64,000 nucleotides of DNA from Chryseobacterium oranimense (GCF_900129755.1 NZ_FQWT01000001.1:434001-498000), one strand, 5' to 3'; positions 1 through 9,030 are shown, counted from the stretch's first letter. Program-made: numbers and translations. The notes: generated from the sequence alone by a model not told the origin.

Positions 1-183
1 GCAGGCGTTTTAAGTGCTGAAATTTTCAATACCGCGATTGAAAGGATATGTGATATCATTCAGCCTGATTTTGATAAAAGAATTGGCTTTATTAAGGATA
101 TTTCTGCGGGAGCGGTCCTTTTGATGACGATTGCATCAATTATTACAGGAATAATTGTTTACTGGAAGTATATTTTCCAATAA
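1..183 (+). CDS. dgkA: Diacylglycerol kinase (DgkA family), C-terminal part
   Basis: The frame is open from base 1 and ends at TAA 181-183, leaving about 60 C-terminal residues; the start lies outside the window. The visible part carries the DgkA signature (ExFNTAIE, then a D about four residues later), a charged loop (IGFIKDISAGAV) and a final hydrophobic helix ending WKYIFQ. Family members are small three-helix inner-membrane kinases that phosphorylate diacylglycerol or undecaprenol using ATP. I infer undecaprenol or lipid recycling. A hairpin immediately follows the stop. Confidence 0.85.
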   Translation, partial: AGVLSAEIFNTAIERICDIIQPDFDKRIGFIKDISAGAVLLMTIASIITGIIVYWKYIFQ

Positions 184-186
184 AAA

Positions 187-212
187 AGCACTCCCTAAGG
201 AATGCTTATATT
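187..212. terminator. Bidirectional hairpin terminator
   Basis: AGCA-C-TCC pairs with GGA-A-TGCT around a CTAA loop (187-206). An A-run lies on the left and TATTTTTAAG on the right, so it can serve both the dgkA transcript and the convergent small peptide gene. Confidence 0.65.
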
Positions 213-213
213 T

Positions 214-396
214 TTAAGAACAGTATTTATCCCAGGACTCTGAGGTCATACAGCCATCAAATTTTGCACAGTAAGAAATATATGGCGGCGTGCTGCAATA
301 TCCGTTTTCGTCTGTCGGATAAATGATCAAGGATGGGCCTATTCCTCCTTTTACGTTTTTCAGTTCCTGTCTTTTTAGTTTTTTTAGATTTTTCAT
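214..396 (-). CDS. GG-leader bacteriocin-like peptide (60 aa)
   Basis: The start is set at the internal ATG (394-396) because it opens the leader MKNLKKLKRQELKNVKGG shared with three other small genes in this window. The open frame reaches 441, but the extra 15 residues (MILFVSF...) do not fit the leader family. After the GG cleavage motif the core is about 42 residues with four cysteines, at NGYC, SYC, DGC and KYC, and ends CS. Such double-glycine leaders are normally removed by a C39-peptidase ABC transporter during export. No transporter or modification enzyme lies nearby. The activity (bacteriocin, signal or other) is unknown. Confidence 0.75.
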   Translation of the reverse strand: MKNLKKLKRQELKNVKGGIGPSLIIYPTDENGYCSTPPYISYCAKFDGCMTSESWDKYCS

Positions 397-464
397 AATG
401 TTTCTTGAATTTGTAAGCATAAAACTAACAAATAAAATCAATATTTCACCTTATTAAGATAAAT

Positions 465-797
465 TTATTTTCCAATATAAATAAACCCAGATTTCCCTGA
501 CTTGAAAACCGTTTCTATTCTTCTATAATCTTCCACTTCATATTCATCGGCCTGCAGAATTTCCTGATCTGTAACCTGAAAAAGGATTCCTTCCACCTCA
601 TCTTCAGTATTTCCTGAAAATTCTAAAATGGGATGGTACTGCTGATTGCTTTTACGTAAAACTTCGGGATCTGTGATCTCTACGCTGCCCAGTTTATACC
701 CCGTAAGAATGTCTTTTTCACCCTCCAGAATTCTGCCGAATGTTTCAATCTGAACCTGTTCTTTCTGCAAGGTTCCATAGGAAAACAGATAAGCCAT
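465..797 (-). CDS. Gamma-glutamylcyclotransferase-like (AIG2/GGCT fold) protein
   Basis: A 110-residue protein opening with MAYLFSYGTLQKEQ. The YGTL motif is the substrate-loop signature of the GGCT/AIG2 family, whose members cyclise gamma-glutamyl groups to 5-oxoproline. An acidic EADEYEVEDYRR-like stretch near residues 80-95 holds the likely catalytic Glu region, and the length is typical for bacterial members. Its start touches the end of the SGNH hydrolase gene (shared base 797), so the two are probably co-transcribed. The exact substrate cannot be told from sequence. Confidence 0.8.
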   Translation of the reverse strand: MAYLFSYGTLQKEQVQIETFGRILEGEKDILTGYKLGSVEITDPEVLRKSNQQYHPILEFSGNTEDEVEGILFQVTDQEILQADEYEVEDYRRIETVFKSGKSGFIYIGK

Positions 798-1423
798 TAC
801 AAATATTTTTCTATGATGGGTATTGCCGTTTCAGCCATTATTCCGTAGCCTTTTTCGTTGGGATGTACACCATCGTCAGAAAGCAGGATTTCTTTGTCTT
901 CTAAAACAGCCGTATAAAAATCAACATAATGCAGGGAGCGCTCAGAAGCAGTATCTTTCAGAATCTGGTTATAAACCAGGATTTCTTCATTGGTCCTTAA
1001 CTTTCCCGCCGCGCTTTCTATTCCATCTATCTTTTGAGAAACGGGAAGAATGTTGACCAGATAAATATCATGGGCATATTGTTTTGCATGATGAACTGCT
1101 TCGTTGATGTTACTCCTGAACTGATCAGGATTTACCATATGAACTCCACCTTTTTTAGCAAGGTCATTGGCTCCGTAAGCAATAAATATAATATTTCCTT
1201 CCGCTGAATTTCTGGCTGCCAGTTCATAAGGCATTCTTTTCAATAACCCTTCTGTAGTCTCACCACCGATTCCAAGGTTAAAAAGGATCAGCTCATTCTT
1301 TCCTTCATGAAACTGCTGCAAGGCATATCTTTTAAGAATATCTACCCAGCCTCCGAATACTCCGTCATATTCTCCATACGTGATGCTGTCTCCGAAGAAC
1401 AGCCCGTAAATCATTTTTTTCAT
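797..1423 (-). CDS. SGNH/GDSL-family hydrolase
   Basis: A 208-residue protein with all SGNH blocks: FFGDSITYGE near the N-terminus (nucleophile Ser, block I), LGIGGETT (block II Gly), YGANDL (block III Asn) and DDGVHPNEKGY near residues 181-191 (block V Asp and His). There is no signal peptide, so it is probably a cytoplasmic esterase or lipase-like enzyme. The ATG at codon 4 is an equally good start. It precedes the GGCT-like gene in a tight two-gene unit. Confidence 0.85.
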   Translation of the reverse strand: MKKMIYGLFFGDSITYGEYDGVFGGWVDILKRYALQQFHEGKNELILFNLGIGGETTEGLLKRMPYELAARNSAEGNIIFIAYGANDLAKKGGVHMVNPDQFRSNINEAVHHAKQYAHDIYLVNILPVSQKIDGIESAAGKLRTNEEILVYNQILKDTASERSLHYVDFYTAVLEDKEILLSDDGVHPNEKGYGIMAETAIPIIEKYL

Positions 1424-1466
1424 TAAATAATTGCGTTGCTTGTTATTGTAATCAATGGCATTAAAA

Positions 1467-1883
1467 TCAATCCAAAATTAACACAATATTTTTATGCGAT
1501 TCTATAATTTCAACTAAAATTTCAAAAAGGGTCTGCCCTTTTCCTGAAGTCAGATCATCCAGTTTTTGCTGTATCAATTGGATATTGAAAGGTTTTCCCT
1601 GCCTGATCTTGTTTTCGTAAAAATCACGGGTTGCTTCAAAACCGAGTTCCTTTTTTGATTTTTGGGATTCTTTCCAGATGATTTCTAATTCTTCTCCGTT
1701 CCCGAATACTCCAAAACCGCCATACAGAATATCATCGAAGCCATCCAGAGTCCCCACTTTCCAGTCAGTATCTTTCATCAGCACTGAAGAAACCTCATCG
1801 TAGAACTCCTCCAGATTTGAAAAGTGACCGCCATTAATGACGGTCACTTTTCTGTTATTTTTATTTGAAGTATTCCACTCCAT
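1467..1883 (-). CDS. Barstar-family protein
   Basis: A 138-residue protein with the barstar layout: an inserted-loop strand (VTVINGGHF), a helix (LEEFYDEVSSVL), then DWKVGTLDGFDDILYGGFG, matching the family's W-x-x-x-LDAxxDxL segment, and a C-terminal ILEILVEII helix with a final strand. Barstar inhibits the ribonuclease barnase; many homologues have no known nuclease partner, and no RNase gene is visible here. The first 23 bases overlap the end of purL, so translation is probably coupled to purL. Whether it still binds a nuclease is unknown. Confidence 0.7.
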   Translation of the reverse strand: MEWNTSNKNNRKVTVINGGHFSNLEEFYDEVSSVLMKDTDWKVGTLDGFDDILYGGFGVFGNGEELEIIWKESQKSKKELGFEATRDFYENKIRQGKPFNIQLIQQKLDDLTSGKGQTLFEILVEIIESHKNIVLILD

Positions 1884-4800
1884 TTTTGAATATATTGTGA
1901 TAATTTGCGGTCGGTATGTTTTTCATTAACCCTTCTGCAAAACGTTCCGGGTGTCCCATTCTACCGAAAATTTTCCCGTCCGGACTGGTAACACCTTCAA
2001 TTCCGAACAATGAATTATTAGGGTTGAACGGCATTCCGTGAGCAATATTTCCTTCTAAATCCAAATACTGCGTTGCAATCTGTCCGTTTTCATACAACTT
2101 TTGGATTTCAGCTTCCGAAGCCATAAAACGACCTTCACCATGAGAAATCGGAATGGTGAAGACATGATCTTTCATTCCTTTTAACCAAGGTGATTCATCA
2201 TTCACTACTTTTACATTCACCATCTGTGAAATGTGCCTTCTGATGGCATTGTGAGCCAATGTAGGGGAATTTTCATCCAGATCCTTGATTCTTCCGTAAG
2301 GTAATAATCCAGATTTAACCAACGCCTGGAAACCGTTACAGATTCCGATAATCATTCCGTCTCTGTCTAATAATTCATGAACTGCATTTCTCATTTTTTC
2401 GTTCTTTAAAACGTTGACAATGAATTTTGCAGAACCATCCGGCTCGTCACCTGCAGAGAAACCTCCTGAGAATGCCAGAATCTGAGAAGTCTTAATTTCT
2501 TCTACCCACGCATCAATACTTTCATCCAATAACTGATGGTTGATATTGATCAAAGGTAAACTGCTGATTACAGCTCCTTCTTTTGCGAAAGCGTTCAAGG
2601 TATCGTACTCACAGTTTGTTCCAGGGAAAACCGGTGCGAATACTTTCGGCTGAGCGATTCCGTGTTTTTTAATGATGATATTTCTCGGGTTGATTGAGTT
2701 TAATTTCTCATCGATTTCAACCGTCATTTTTTCTTTTTCTATCGTTGGGAAAAGATTCTCAAACGTATTGGTATTGGCTGCTAAAAGTTTATTGATCGCT
2801 ATTGGTTGTTGGTTGATCGTTAAAACTTCATCCGTAACCACTTTTCCGATTAACTGAAGATTTGCAGAATTTAATTCTTCTTTAGATTCGATGATTAAGC
2901 TTCCGATATTTTTAGCTAATAAAGCATCTTCTGCAACCGTAATTTCAGCACCTAATCTGTTTCCGAAGCTCATTTTTGCCAAAGCAACTGCCACTCCTCC
3001 TTCTTTCACCGTTTTCACGGAAACGATTTTTCCGGTTTTGATGTTTTCGAAAATGAATTCATAAATTCCTTTCAAAGCATCATAATTCGGAAGTCCGTTT
3101 TCCTGAGCGATATGATTGAAGAAATATATTTTGTTTCCTGCATTTTTAAATTCAGGAGAGATAATGTTTTTCTTTTCTCCGTTAGCACAAGCGAAAGAAA
3201 TCAACGTTGGCGGAACATTCAGATCCTGATACGTTCCACTCATTGAATCCTTACCACCGATTGCAGCTAGTCCAAAGTTAATCTGAGCATCATAAGCTCC
3301 CAATAAAGATGCTAAAGGTTTTCCCCATTTTTCAGGATTCTGACCTAATTTTTCAAAATATTCCTGGAAACTGAATCTGATATTTTTGTAATCGCCACCC
3401 ATTGCAACGATTTTTGCCACACTTTCCACAACGGCGTAAGAAGCTCCCAACAAAGAATTCTGCTTAGAAATCTCTGCATCAAATCCCCAACTCGCTAAAG
3501 AAACGGTTTCAATATCCTTTGCCCCGATGATCGGCAATGTCTGAACACTTCCTTCCATCAAAGTCTGCTGATATTTCCCACCTAAAGGCATTGCAACCGT
3601 AGTTGCACCGATCGATGAATCGAACATTTCAAGCAATCCTTTTTGAGAAGCTACGTTTTTATCGCCTAAAATTTTAAGGAAGTTCTCTTCGTTGAATGCA
3701 GGAGTTTCTTCTTTTACTTCATTAAGGTGAGTAATTTTAACCTCCTGACTTTTTGAACAACCGTTCGTATCTAGAAACGCTCTTGAAAGATCAACAATTT
3801 TATCGCCTTTCCAGAACATCTGCATTCTTCCTGAATCTGTCACTTTTGCCACCTCAACCGCTACAATGTTTTCAGCTTCACAGAATTTAATAAACTGTTC
3901 TTTATCTTTTGGTTCAACCACAACTGCCATTCTCTCCTGAGATTCCGAAATGGCTAGTTCAGTTCCATTTAAACCTTCGTATTTTAATGGTAAAACGTCA
4001 AGATTCACTTCTAAGGAATCAGCAATTTCACCGATTGCGACAGAAACACCTCCTGCACCGAAGTCATTAGATTTTTTTATCAGTCTCGTTACTTCAGGAT
4101 TTCTGAACAATCTCTGGATTTTTCTTTCTTCAACCGCATTTCCTTTCTGAACTTCAGAGCTCATGGTATGGATTGAGGTTTCGTCCTGTTCTTTTGAACT
4201 TCCGCTTGCTCCTCCAACTCCGTCACGACCTGTTGCACCACCTAAAATGATGATAGAATCGCCATTTTCAGGCTTTTCACGTCTTACCCAATCCACAGGA
4301 ACGGCTCCGGCGACGAAACCGACTTCCATTCTTTTTGCTTTGTAGCCTTCGTCGTAGATTTCGGAAACCATTGTAGTTGCCAAACCGATTTGGTTACCGT
4401 AAGAAGAATATCCGTTCGCAGCCTGTTTTGTAATGGTTTTTTGTGGTAATTTGCCAGGTAAAGTTTTATCAACAGATTCCAATACATCAGCAGCACCCGT
4501 TAATCTCATCGCCTGAAAAACGAAAGATCTTCCGGATAAAGGATCTCTGATGGCTCCTCCCAAACATGTTGAAGCCCCACCAAAAGGTTCAATTTCTGTC
4601 GGGTGATTATGCGTTTCATTTTTGAACAATAAATACCACGGTTCTTTTTTACCGTCGTATTCAGCTTCGATCTGGATGGTACAAGCGTTGATTTCATCAG
4701 AAACCACCAAGTTCTCTAAATTACCTGTTTTATGGAAATATCTTGCGCATACTGTGGCAAGATCCATTAAAGAAATAGGTTTCAGTTCGCGGCCTAAGAA

Positions 4801-5556
4801 TTTTCTTTTTTCGATATAGTCATTGAAAATCGTTTCCAATGTATGTTTGAAATCTCCTTCAAACTGAATATCTGACAACTGTGTTTCAAAAGTGGTGTGA
4901 CGACAATGATCACTCCAGTACGTGTCTAGAACTTTCAGTTCGGTTTCCGTAGGATTTCTCTGTTCAGATTTAAAATATTCCTGAATGAATTTCAAATCAT
5001 CCAAACCTAATGCAAAACCGTGCTTATTAAAGAATTCTTCAAGCTGAGCATCATCAAAATTGATGAAGTTTTCGTGAACAATAACTTTTGATGGTGTTTC
5101 TTCTGCAGGAATATCTAAAATTGATAAATCTTTTTCCTGAGATTCTACTTTATTGATCAAAAGGTCTTTAATTTTTGCCAGATCAGATTCTGAAACGCCT
5201 TCAAATTCGATCAATTTACCACTTCTTACTTTAGATTTTTCATTTTCGGTGAGTAATGCGATACATTGCTGTGCGGAATCTGCACGCTGGTCATATTGCC
5301 CCGGTAAAAACTCCATCGCGAAATGGATTGTTTTTGCAGGATTCTCTGTGTGCAAAATATCGGTAACGGGATCTACAAAAGTACTGTTGACTACTTTTTC
5401 GAATTCTCCATCATTTAACCCGAAAATATCGTAAACATTATATACTTTTACGTTTTGGATAGACGGAACGACCGCTTTTACTTCATCAAAAATTTTTGGA
5501 CTTTCAACATCGAAAATTCCTCTTTTTTCTACGAAAATTCTTTTGTTATTAGACAT
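1861..5556 (-). CDS. purL: Phosphoribosylformylglycinamidine synthase, single-chain
   Basis: At 1231 residues this is the large fused FGAR amidotransferase, which makes FGAM from FGAR, glutamine and ATP in de novo purine synthesis. Visible parts are an N-terminal PurS-like region, a linker, the synthetase core with FKNETHNHPTEIEPFGGA near residue 310 and a second AIRS-like half (GGKDSMSG), then a glutaminase domain opening FPGTNCEYDT. The nucleophile Cys lies in GICNGFQ near residue 1070, and HPERF lies near 1200. The length is close to the Gram-negative single-chain enzyme. The barstar-like gene overlaps its 3' end; purB lies 1.5 kb upstream on the same strand. Confidence 0.97.
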   Translation of the reverse strand: MSNNKRIFVEKRGIFDVESPKIFDEVKAVVPSIQNVKVYNVYDIFGLNDGEFEKVVNSTFVDPVTDILHTENPAKTIHFAMEFLPGQYDQRADSAQQCIALLTENEKSKVRSGKLIEFEGVSESDLAKIKDLLINKVESQEKDLSILDIPAEETPSKVIVHENFINFDDAQLEEFFNKHGFALGLDDLKFIQEYFKSEQRNPTETELKVLDTYWSDHCRHTTFETQLSDIQFEGDFKHTLETIFNDYIEKRKFLGRELKPISLMDLATVCARYFHKTGNLENLVVSDEINACTIQIEAEYDGKKEPWYLLFKNETHNHPTEIEPFGGASTCLGGAIRDPLSGRSFVFQAMRLTGAADVLESVDKTLPGKLPQKTITKQAANGYSSYGNQIGLATTMVSEIYDEGYKAKRMEVGFVAGAVPVDWVRREKPENGDSIIILGGATGRDGVGGASGSSKEQDETSIHTMSSEVQKGNAVEERKIQRLFRNPEVTRLIKKSNDFGAGGVSVAIGEIADSLEVNLDVLPLKYEGLNGTELAISESQERMAVVVEPKDKEQFIKFCEAENIVAVEVAKVTDSGRMQMFWKGDKIVDLSRAFLDTNGCSKSQEVKITHLNEVKEETPAFNEENFLKILGDKNVASQKGLLEMFDSSIGATTVAMPLGGKYQQTLMEGSVQTLPIIGAKDIETVSLASWGFDAEISKQNSLLGASYAVVESVAKIVAMGGDYKNIRFSFQEYFEKLGQNPEKWGKPLASLLGAYDAQINFGLAAIGGKDSMSGTYQDLNVPPTLISFACANGEKKNIISPEFKNAGNKIYFFNHIAQENGLPNYDALKGIYEFIFENIKTGKIVSVKTVKEGGVAVALAKMSFGNRLGAEITVAEDALLAKNIGSLIIESKEELNSANLQLIGKVVTDEVLTINQQPIAINKLLAANTNTFENLFPTIEKEKMTVEIDEKLNSINPRNIIIKKHGIAQPKVFAPVFPGTNCEYDTLNAFAKEGAVISSLPLININHQLLDESIDAWVEEIKTSQILAFSGGFSAGDEPDGSAKFIVNVLKNEKMRNAVHELLDRDGMIIGICNGFQALVKSGLLPYGRIKDLDENSPTLAHNAIRRHISQMVNVKVVNDESPWLKGMKDHVFTIPISHGEGRFMASEAEIQKLYENGQIATQYLDLEGNIAHGMPFNPNNSLFGIEGVTSPDGKIFGRMGHPERFAEGLMKNIPTANYHNIFKNGVEYFK

Positions 5557-5630
5557 TAGATGTCAGATTTTTAATATTAGATTTATTTTTCTTTTTACTT
5601 TTCAGAATCGATACTGATTCTTCTTAATTT

Positions 5631-7058
5631 TTACAGCTTCAGAGTAAGATTATTATCCTCTGTTCCGTCTGTATTGGAAGCTTTTTTAGGAGTTATCATC
5701 CAACCTCCATTCAGTACAAATTTAAAGGAGTAGGTCTTCCCTTTTTCAAATTCGGATGCCGGAATTTCCAGTTCAAAATGATTTTTATCTTTTCTTTTCA
5801 TCTGATACTCTTTATTCCCGGGATTCCAGCCGTTAAATGAACCTGCAACCACAATATTATTGATGAACCCTGCATCCAGGTTTTTTGGATGGATGTATTC
5901 AAAAACGACTTTATCGCCTTTTAAATTGTATCCGTAAACCTGTTTTTTATCTGATGGAGAAGTGAAATCTTCCATAATCTCAGAAGCGGCATTCTGAAGG
6001 GTATAGCCTCCTCCAGGCACACTTACATTGATGATCATACAGATACCTATGTTGTATTCGGGGTATATGGTAAACCAAGTTTGTGTTCCGAAGGCACCGC
6101 CATGTTTGAATCCTACTTTTCCATATTCGCTGATATAATAATCGTCCCAGAAGTATCCATGCCAGTTTTCTTTGCTGTTTTCTATATTTTTCTGGGATTC
6201 TTTTACTACTTTGCTTTTTGAATATAATTCGTCTTTCAGGAATTTCATCAGATCCCCTAGAGTTGATTTTGTTCTTGCACCAGTGGAACCCCATAAATTG
6301 GAGCTGAAATGCGGCATCAGCCTGCCATTTCCATAATAACCATCAGCCAAATATTCATTTTTATCTAAAGTGAACTTGGTATGGTTCATTCCTAAACCGG
6401 AAAAAATGTTTTCGTTATAAAGGGTTTCAACGTCTTTTCCGTAAACATTCTCTAAAATAATCCCCGTAAGCTCAAGGCTTAAGTTACTGTACTTATATTT
6501 TGTACCGGGAATTGTATCCAGTTTTACATTTTTTAAATCTTTATAAAACTGTTCTTTGGAATAACCGGACTCAAGCTTATTGATTAAAAAGGGCGTTTCA
6601 TCCGTTGGATTTTCGTATAATTTATCCTCATCAGGTAAACTCCTTGGCAATGCGGTTGTATAAGAAATCAGGTTTTTAATTTTTACAGGTATTCCCTGAT
6701 ATTGCAGATTGGGATAATCTTCTTTTAAAAATTTACGGATATCGTCTTCCAGACTGATCTTTCCATCTAAAACAGCTTTTGCCAATAACTGACCTGTAAA
6801 AAGTTTGGTCACTGAAGCTATTTCAAAATAGGTATTGTCATTAGCTTTGTTTCCTTTGCCTTTGTCTATTTCTCCATAATGCTTTGTATAGATTTTCCCG
6901 TCTTTCACAATTCCTACGGATACTGAGTAAGCTCCTGATTTTTGGGCAAGCTTTTGGGCATTGGCATCCATTATGGCATATATATCATTCTGTTTTTGTG
7001 AAAAAGTTTTCACAGAGAGAAAGAGAAGTAGAAAAACTGAAAGTCCTTTTATGGTCAT
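5631..7058 (-). CDS. Beta-lactamase-like serine hydrolase with C-terminal glycogen-binding-like domain
   Basis: A 475-residue exported protein with a signal peptide (about 1-20). The class C/DD-peptidase-like domain shows SxxK (SVTK, 82-85), YSN near residue 190 and HGG (KHGGAFGT) as the third motif. From about residue 392 a separate module begins, with VVAGSFNGWNPG and a final aromatic strand, which looks like the AMPK/CBM48 glycogen-binding fold. Family members act as peptidases or esterases on small amides or esters, and the fused module may bind a glucan or be only structural. It is flanked by purL and purB but shows no functional link to them. Confidence 0.8.
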   Translation of the reverse strand: MTIKGLSVFLLLFLSVKTFSQKQNDIYAIMDANAQKLAQKSGAYSVSVGIVKDGKIYTKHYGEIDKGKGNKANDNTYFEIASVTKLFTGQLLAKAVLDGKISLEDDIRKFLKEDYPNLQYQGIPVKIKNLISYTTALPRSLPDEDKLYENPTDETPFLINKLESGYSKEQFYKDLKNVKLDTIPGTKYKYSNLSLELTGIILENVYGKDVETLYNENIFSGLGMNHTKFTLDKNEYLADGYYGNGRLMPHFSSNLWGSTGARTKSTLGDLMKFLKDELYSKSKVVKESQKNIENSKENWHGYFWDDYYISEYGKVGFKHGGAFGTQTWFTIYPEYNIGICMIINVSVPGGGYTLQNAASEIMEDFTSPSDKKQVYGYNLKGDKVVFEYIHPKNLDAGFINNIVVAGSFNGWNPGNKEYQMKRKDKNHFELEIPASEFEKGKTYSFKFVLNGGWMITPKKASNTDGTEDNNLTLKL

Positions 7059-7085
7059 ATAATATCTTTATTTGAAATTGATGAA

Positions 7086-7120
7086 AATAAAATATGCAGC
7101 CCAAAAGGACTGCATATGTT
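7086..7120 (-). terminator. Terminator of purB
   Basis: An 11-bp stem with one mismatch around AAAA (7092-7117) directly follows the purB stop. On the minus strand it is followed by ATTTTATTTTCAT. Confidence 0.65.
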
Positions 7121-8548
7121 TTATACTTTAAGATCAGCCTCCAATCCTATCAGGTCTTTATTCTGATCCAGGATCGGCTGGACTTCATTCGCTATGAACT
7201 CCTCTGTCTGGATCGGCGCAAAACCGATAAAGTTTTTAGGATCTAAAACTTCTTTCAATTTTGATTTGTCTAATTTTAAAGAATCATCGTTCAGGATTCT
7301 TTCAATAAGGTCATTTTCTTTTCCTTCTTCTTTCACTTTCTTGGAAGCTTCCATAGAATGAACTCTGATCACTTCATGAATTTCCTGACGGTCACCACCG
7401 GCTTTTACTTCTTCCATGATGATGTATTCTGTCGCCATGAAAGGAAGTTCTTCCATAATATGTTTGTTGATTCTGTTCGGGTATACAACGATTCCGTTCA
7501 TGATATTGTTCCAGATCAAAAGGATAGCATCAACAGCAAGGAATGCCTGAGGAATCGTCAATCTCTTGTTGGCAGAGTCATCCAATGTTCTTTCAAACCA
7601 TTGTGTAGAAGCTACCATTGCAGAACTTGTCGTCAATGACATTACATATTTTGCCAATGCTCCGATCCTTTCACTTCTCATTGGATTACGCTTGTAAGCC
7701 ATAGCCGATGAACCGATCTGGTTTTTCTCGAATGGCTCTTCAATTTCCTTAAGGTTTTGAAGTAGACGTAAATCGTTGGTGAATTTATGGGCTGATTGAG
7801 CAATATTTCCTAATAATGCTACTACTTTAGCATCAATTTTTCTATCATAAGTCTGACCAGAAACTCCAAAAACTTTTTCGAAACCGAATCTTTTGGAAAG
7901 CTCTTTATCTAAGTGTTTTACTTTGGAATAATCACCGTTGAATAGTTCAAGGAAACTTGCTGCTGTTCCGGTAGTTCCTTTTACTCCTCTGAAGCGAAGG
8001 GTTTCCAGGAAGAAATCAAGTTCTTCGATATCAAGAACCAAGCTCTGTAACCAAAGAGTAGCTCTTTTACCTACCGTTGTCAGCTGAGCCGGCTGGAAGT
8101 GAGTAAATCCTAAGGTAGGAAGGTCTTTATATTGAATAGCAAAATCAGCTAAGTTTTTCATCACGTTAACTAACTTTTTCTTTAAGATTAAAAGTCCGTC
8201 ACGGATCTGGATAAGGTCTGTATTGTCTCCTACAAAAGCTGAAGTTGCTCCCAGGTGGATGATTCCTTTTGCTGAAGGGGCCACATCTCCATATGTATGA
8301 ACGTGAGCCATTACATCATGACGGAATTTCTTTTCGTACTCTGCTGCTTTCTCATAATCGATATTTTCAGCATTAGCTTTTAACTCAGCGATCTGCTCGT
8401 CTGTGATTTCAAGGCCAAGGTCTTTTTCGATTTCAGCAAGAGCTATCCAAAGCTTTCTCCAATTCTGGAATTTGTTATTGTGCGAGAAGTTAAATAACAT
8501 TTCTTCACTGGAGTAGCGTTCTTCCAATGGATTTTTGTAGGAATTCAT
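7121..8548 (-). CDS. purB: Adenylosuccinate lyase
   Basis: A 475-residue fumarase/aspartase-superfamily enzyme. It carries the family signature SSAMAYKRNP(M) near residue 285, the TFQPAQLTT-like HFQPAQLTT segment with a catalytic His, and the GTTGTAASF loop. It cleaves succinylaminoimidazole carboxamide ribotide and adenylosuccinate, releasing fumarate, in purine synthesis. The length fits the longer eukaryote-like PurB subgroup. A TAttTTTG box lies 25 bp upstream of the start on the minus strand. Confidence 0.96.
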   Translation of the reverse strand: MNSYKNPLEERYSSEEMLFNFSHNNKFQNWRKLWIALAEIEKDLGLEITDEQIAELKANAENIDYEKAAEYEKKFRHDVMAHVHTYGDVAPSAKGIIHLGATSAFVGDNTDLIQIRDGLLILKKKLVNVMKNLADFAIQYKDLPTLGFTHFQPAQLTTVGKRATLWLQSLVLDIEELDFFLETLRFRGVKGTTGTAASFLELFNGDYSKVKHLDKELSKRFGFEKVFGVSGQTYDRKIDAKVVALLGNIAQSAHKFTNDLRLLQNLKEIEEPFEKNQIGSSAMAYKRNPMRSERIGALAKYVMSLTTSSAMVASTQWFERTLDDSANKRLTIPQAFLAVDAILLIWNNIMNGIVVYPNRINKHIMEELPFMATEYIIMEEVKAGGDRQEIHEVIRVHSMEASKKVKEEGKENDLIERILNDDSLKLDKSKLKEVLDPKNFIGFAPIQTEEFIANEVQPILDQNKDLIGLEADLKV

Positions 8549-8572
8549 TCTTTCTTTTACTTTTTAGATGTA

Positions 8573-8580
8573 CAAAAATA
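8573..8580 (-). promoter_or_regulatory. Candidate -7 box of purB promoter
   Basis: CAAAAATA on the plus strand reads TATTTTTG on the minus strand, matching the flavobacterial TAnnTTTG -7 element. It sits about 25 bases upstream of the purB ATG. No convincing -33 TTTG is seen. Confidence 0.45.
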
Positions 8581-8671
8581 AGGATTTTCGGTGAGAGATG
8601 AAAATTGTGAATATTCTTTTAAATTTTAGTTTAAATGAATAAAATATTTTAAATTTTTAAAGATCTGAATC

Positions 8672-8679
8672 TATCTTTG
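8672..8679 (+). promoter_or_regulatory. Candidate -7 box upstream of GG-leader peptide gene
   Basis: TATCTTTG matches TAnnTTTG and lies about 110 bases before the peptide ATG. This would give a long AT-rich leader. No clear -33 element is seen. Confidence 0.35.
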
Positions 8680-8790
8680 GATGCATAATTTTTATCGCTC
8701 AGAATTATTTTTCAATGGTAAGTGATATTATATTGATTTATTTTTTAATTTAGTAAAACGTCAAATAAATAATTTAAAACAAAACTTATT

Positions 8791-8940
8791 ATGAAAAATC
8801 TAAAAAAGTTATCAAAATCCAATTTAAAAATGATTTCAGGAGGATGGGTTCCACAACCGGGACAAAGCTGTCCTGCCGGAACATGTCAATATTCTGAGAA
8901 CGGACCATGCAGGATTTACGATGCTAATAAATGTTATTAA
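8791..8940 (+). CDS. GG-leader bacteriocin-like peptide (49 aa)
   Basis: A short gene read directly from the sequence, ATG 8791 to TAA 8938-8940. The leader MKNLKKLSKSNLKMISGG matches the other GG peptides here. The 31-residue core begins WVPQPGQ and has four cysteines (QSC, GTC, GPC, NKC), ending CY. The cysteine spacing suggests two disulfides or a modified peptide; no modifying enzyme is present. It converges on a second GG peptide gene, and both end at one shared hairpin. Export by a distant C39-peptidase transporter is inferred. Confidence 0.8.
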   Translation: MKNLKKLSKSNLKMISGGWVPQPGQSCPAGTCQYSENGPCRIYDANKCY

Positions 8941-8972
8941 AAAAATGCCTGATTAATTCAGGTTTCTCTACA

Positions 8973-9004
8973 AATAATAGCCGGTCATCTGACCGGCTAT
9001 TATT
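8973..9004. terminator. Shared bidirectional terminator, perfect 15-bp stem
   Basis: AATAATAGCCGGTCA (8973-8987) pairs perfectly with 8990-9004. It lies between the two convergent GG peptide genes, with A/T-rich flanks on both sides, so it can end both transcripts. Confidence 0.85.
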
Positions 9005-9030
9005 ATTTAAAGCAGTAAAAGATCAGTATA

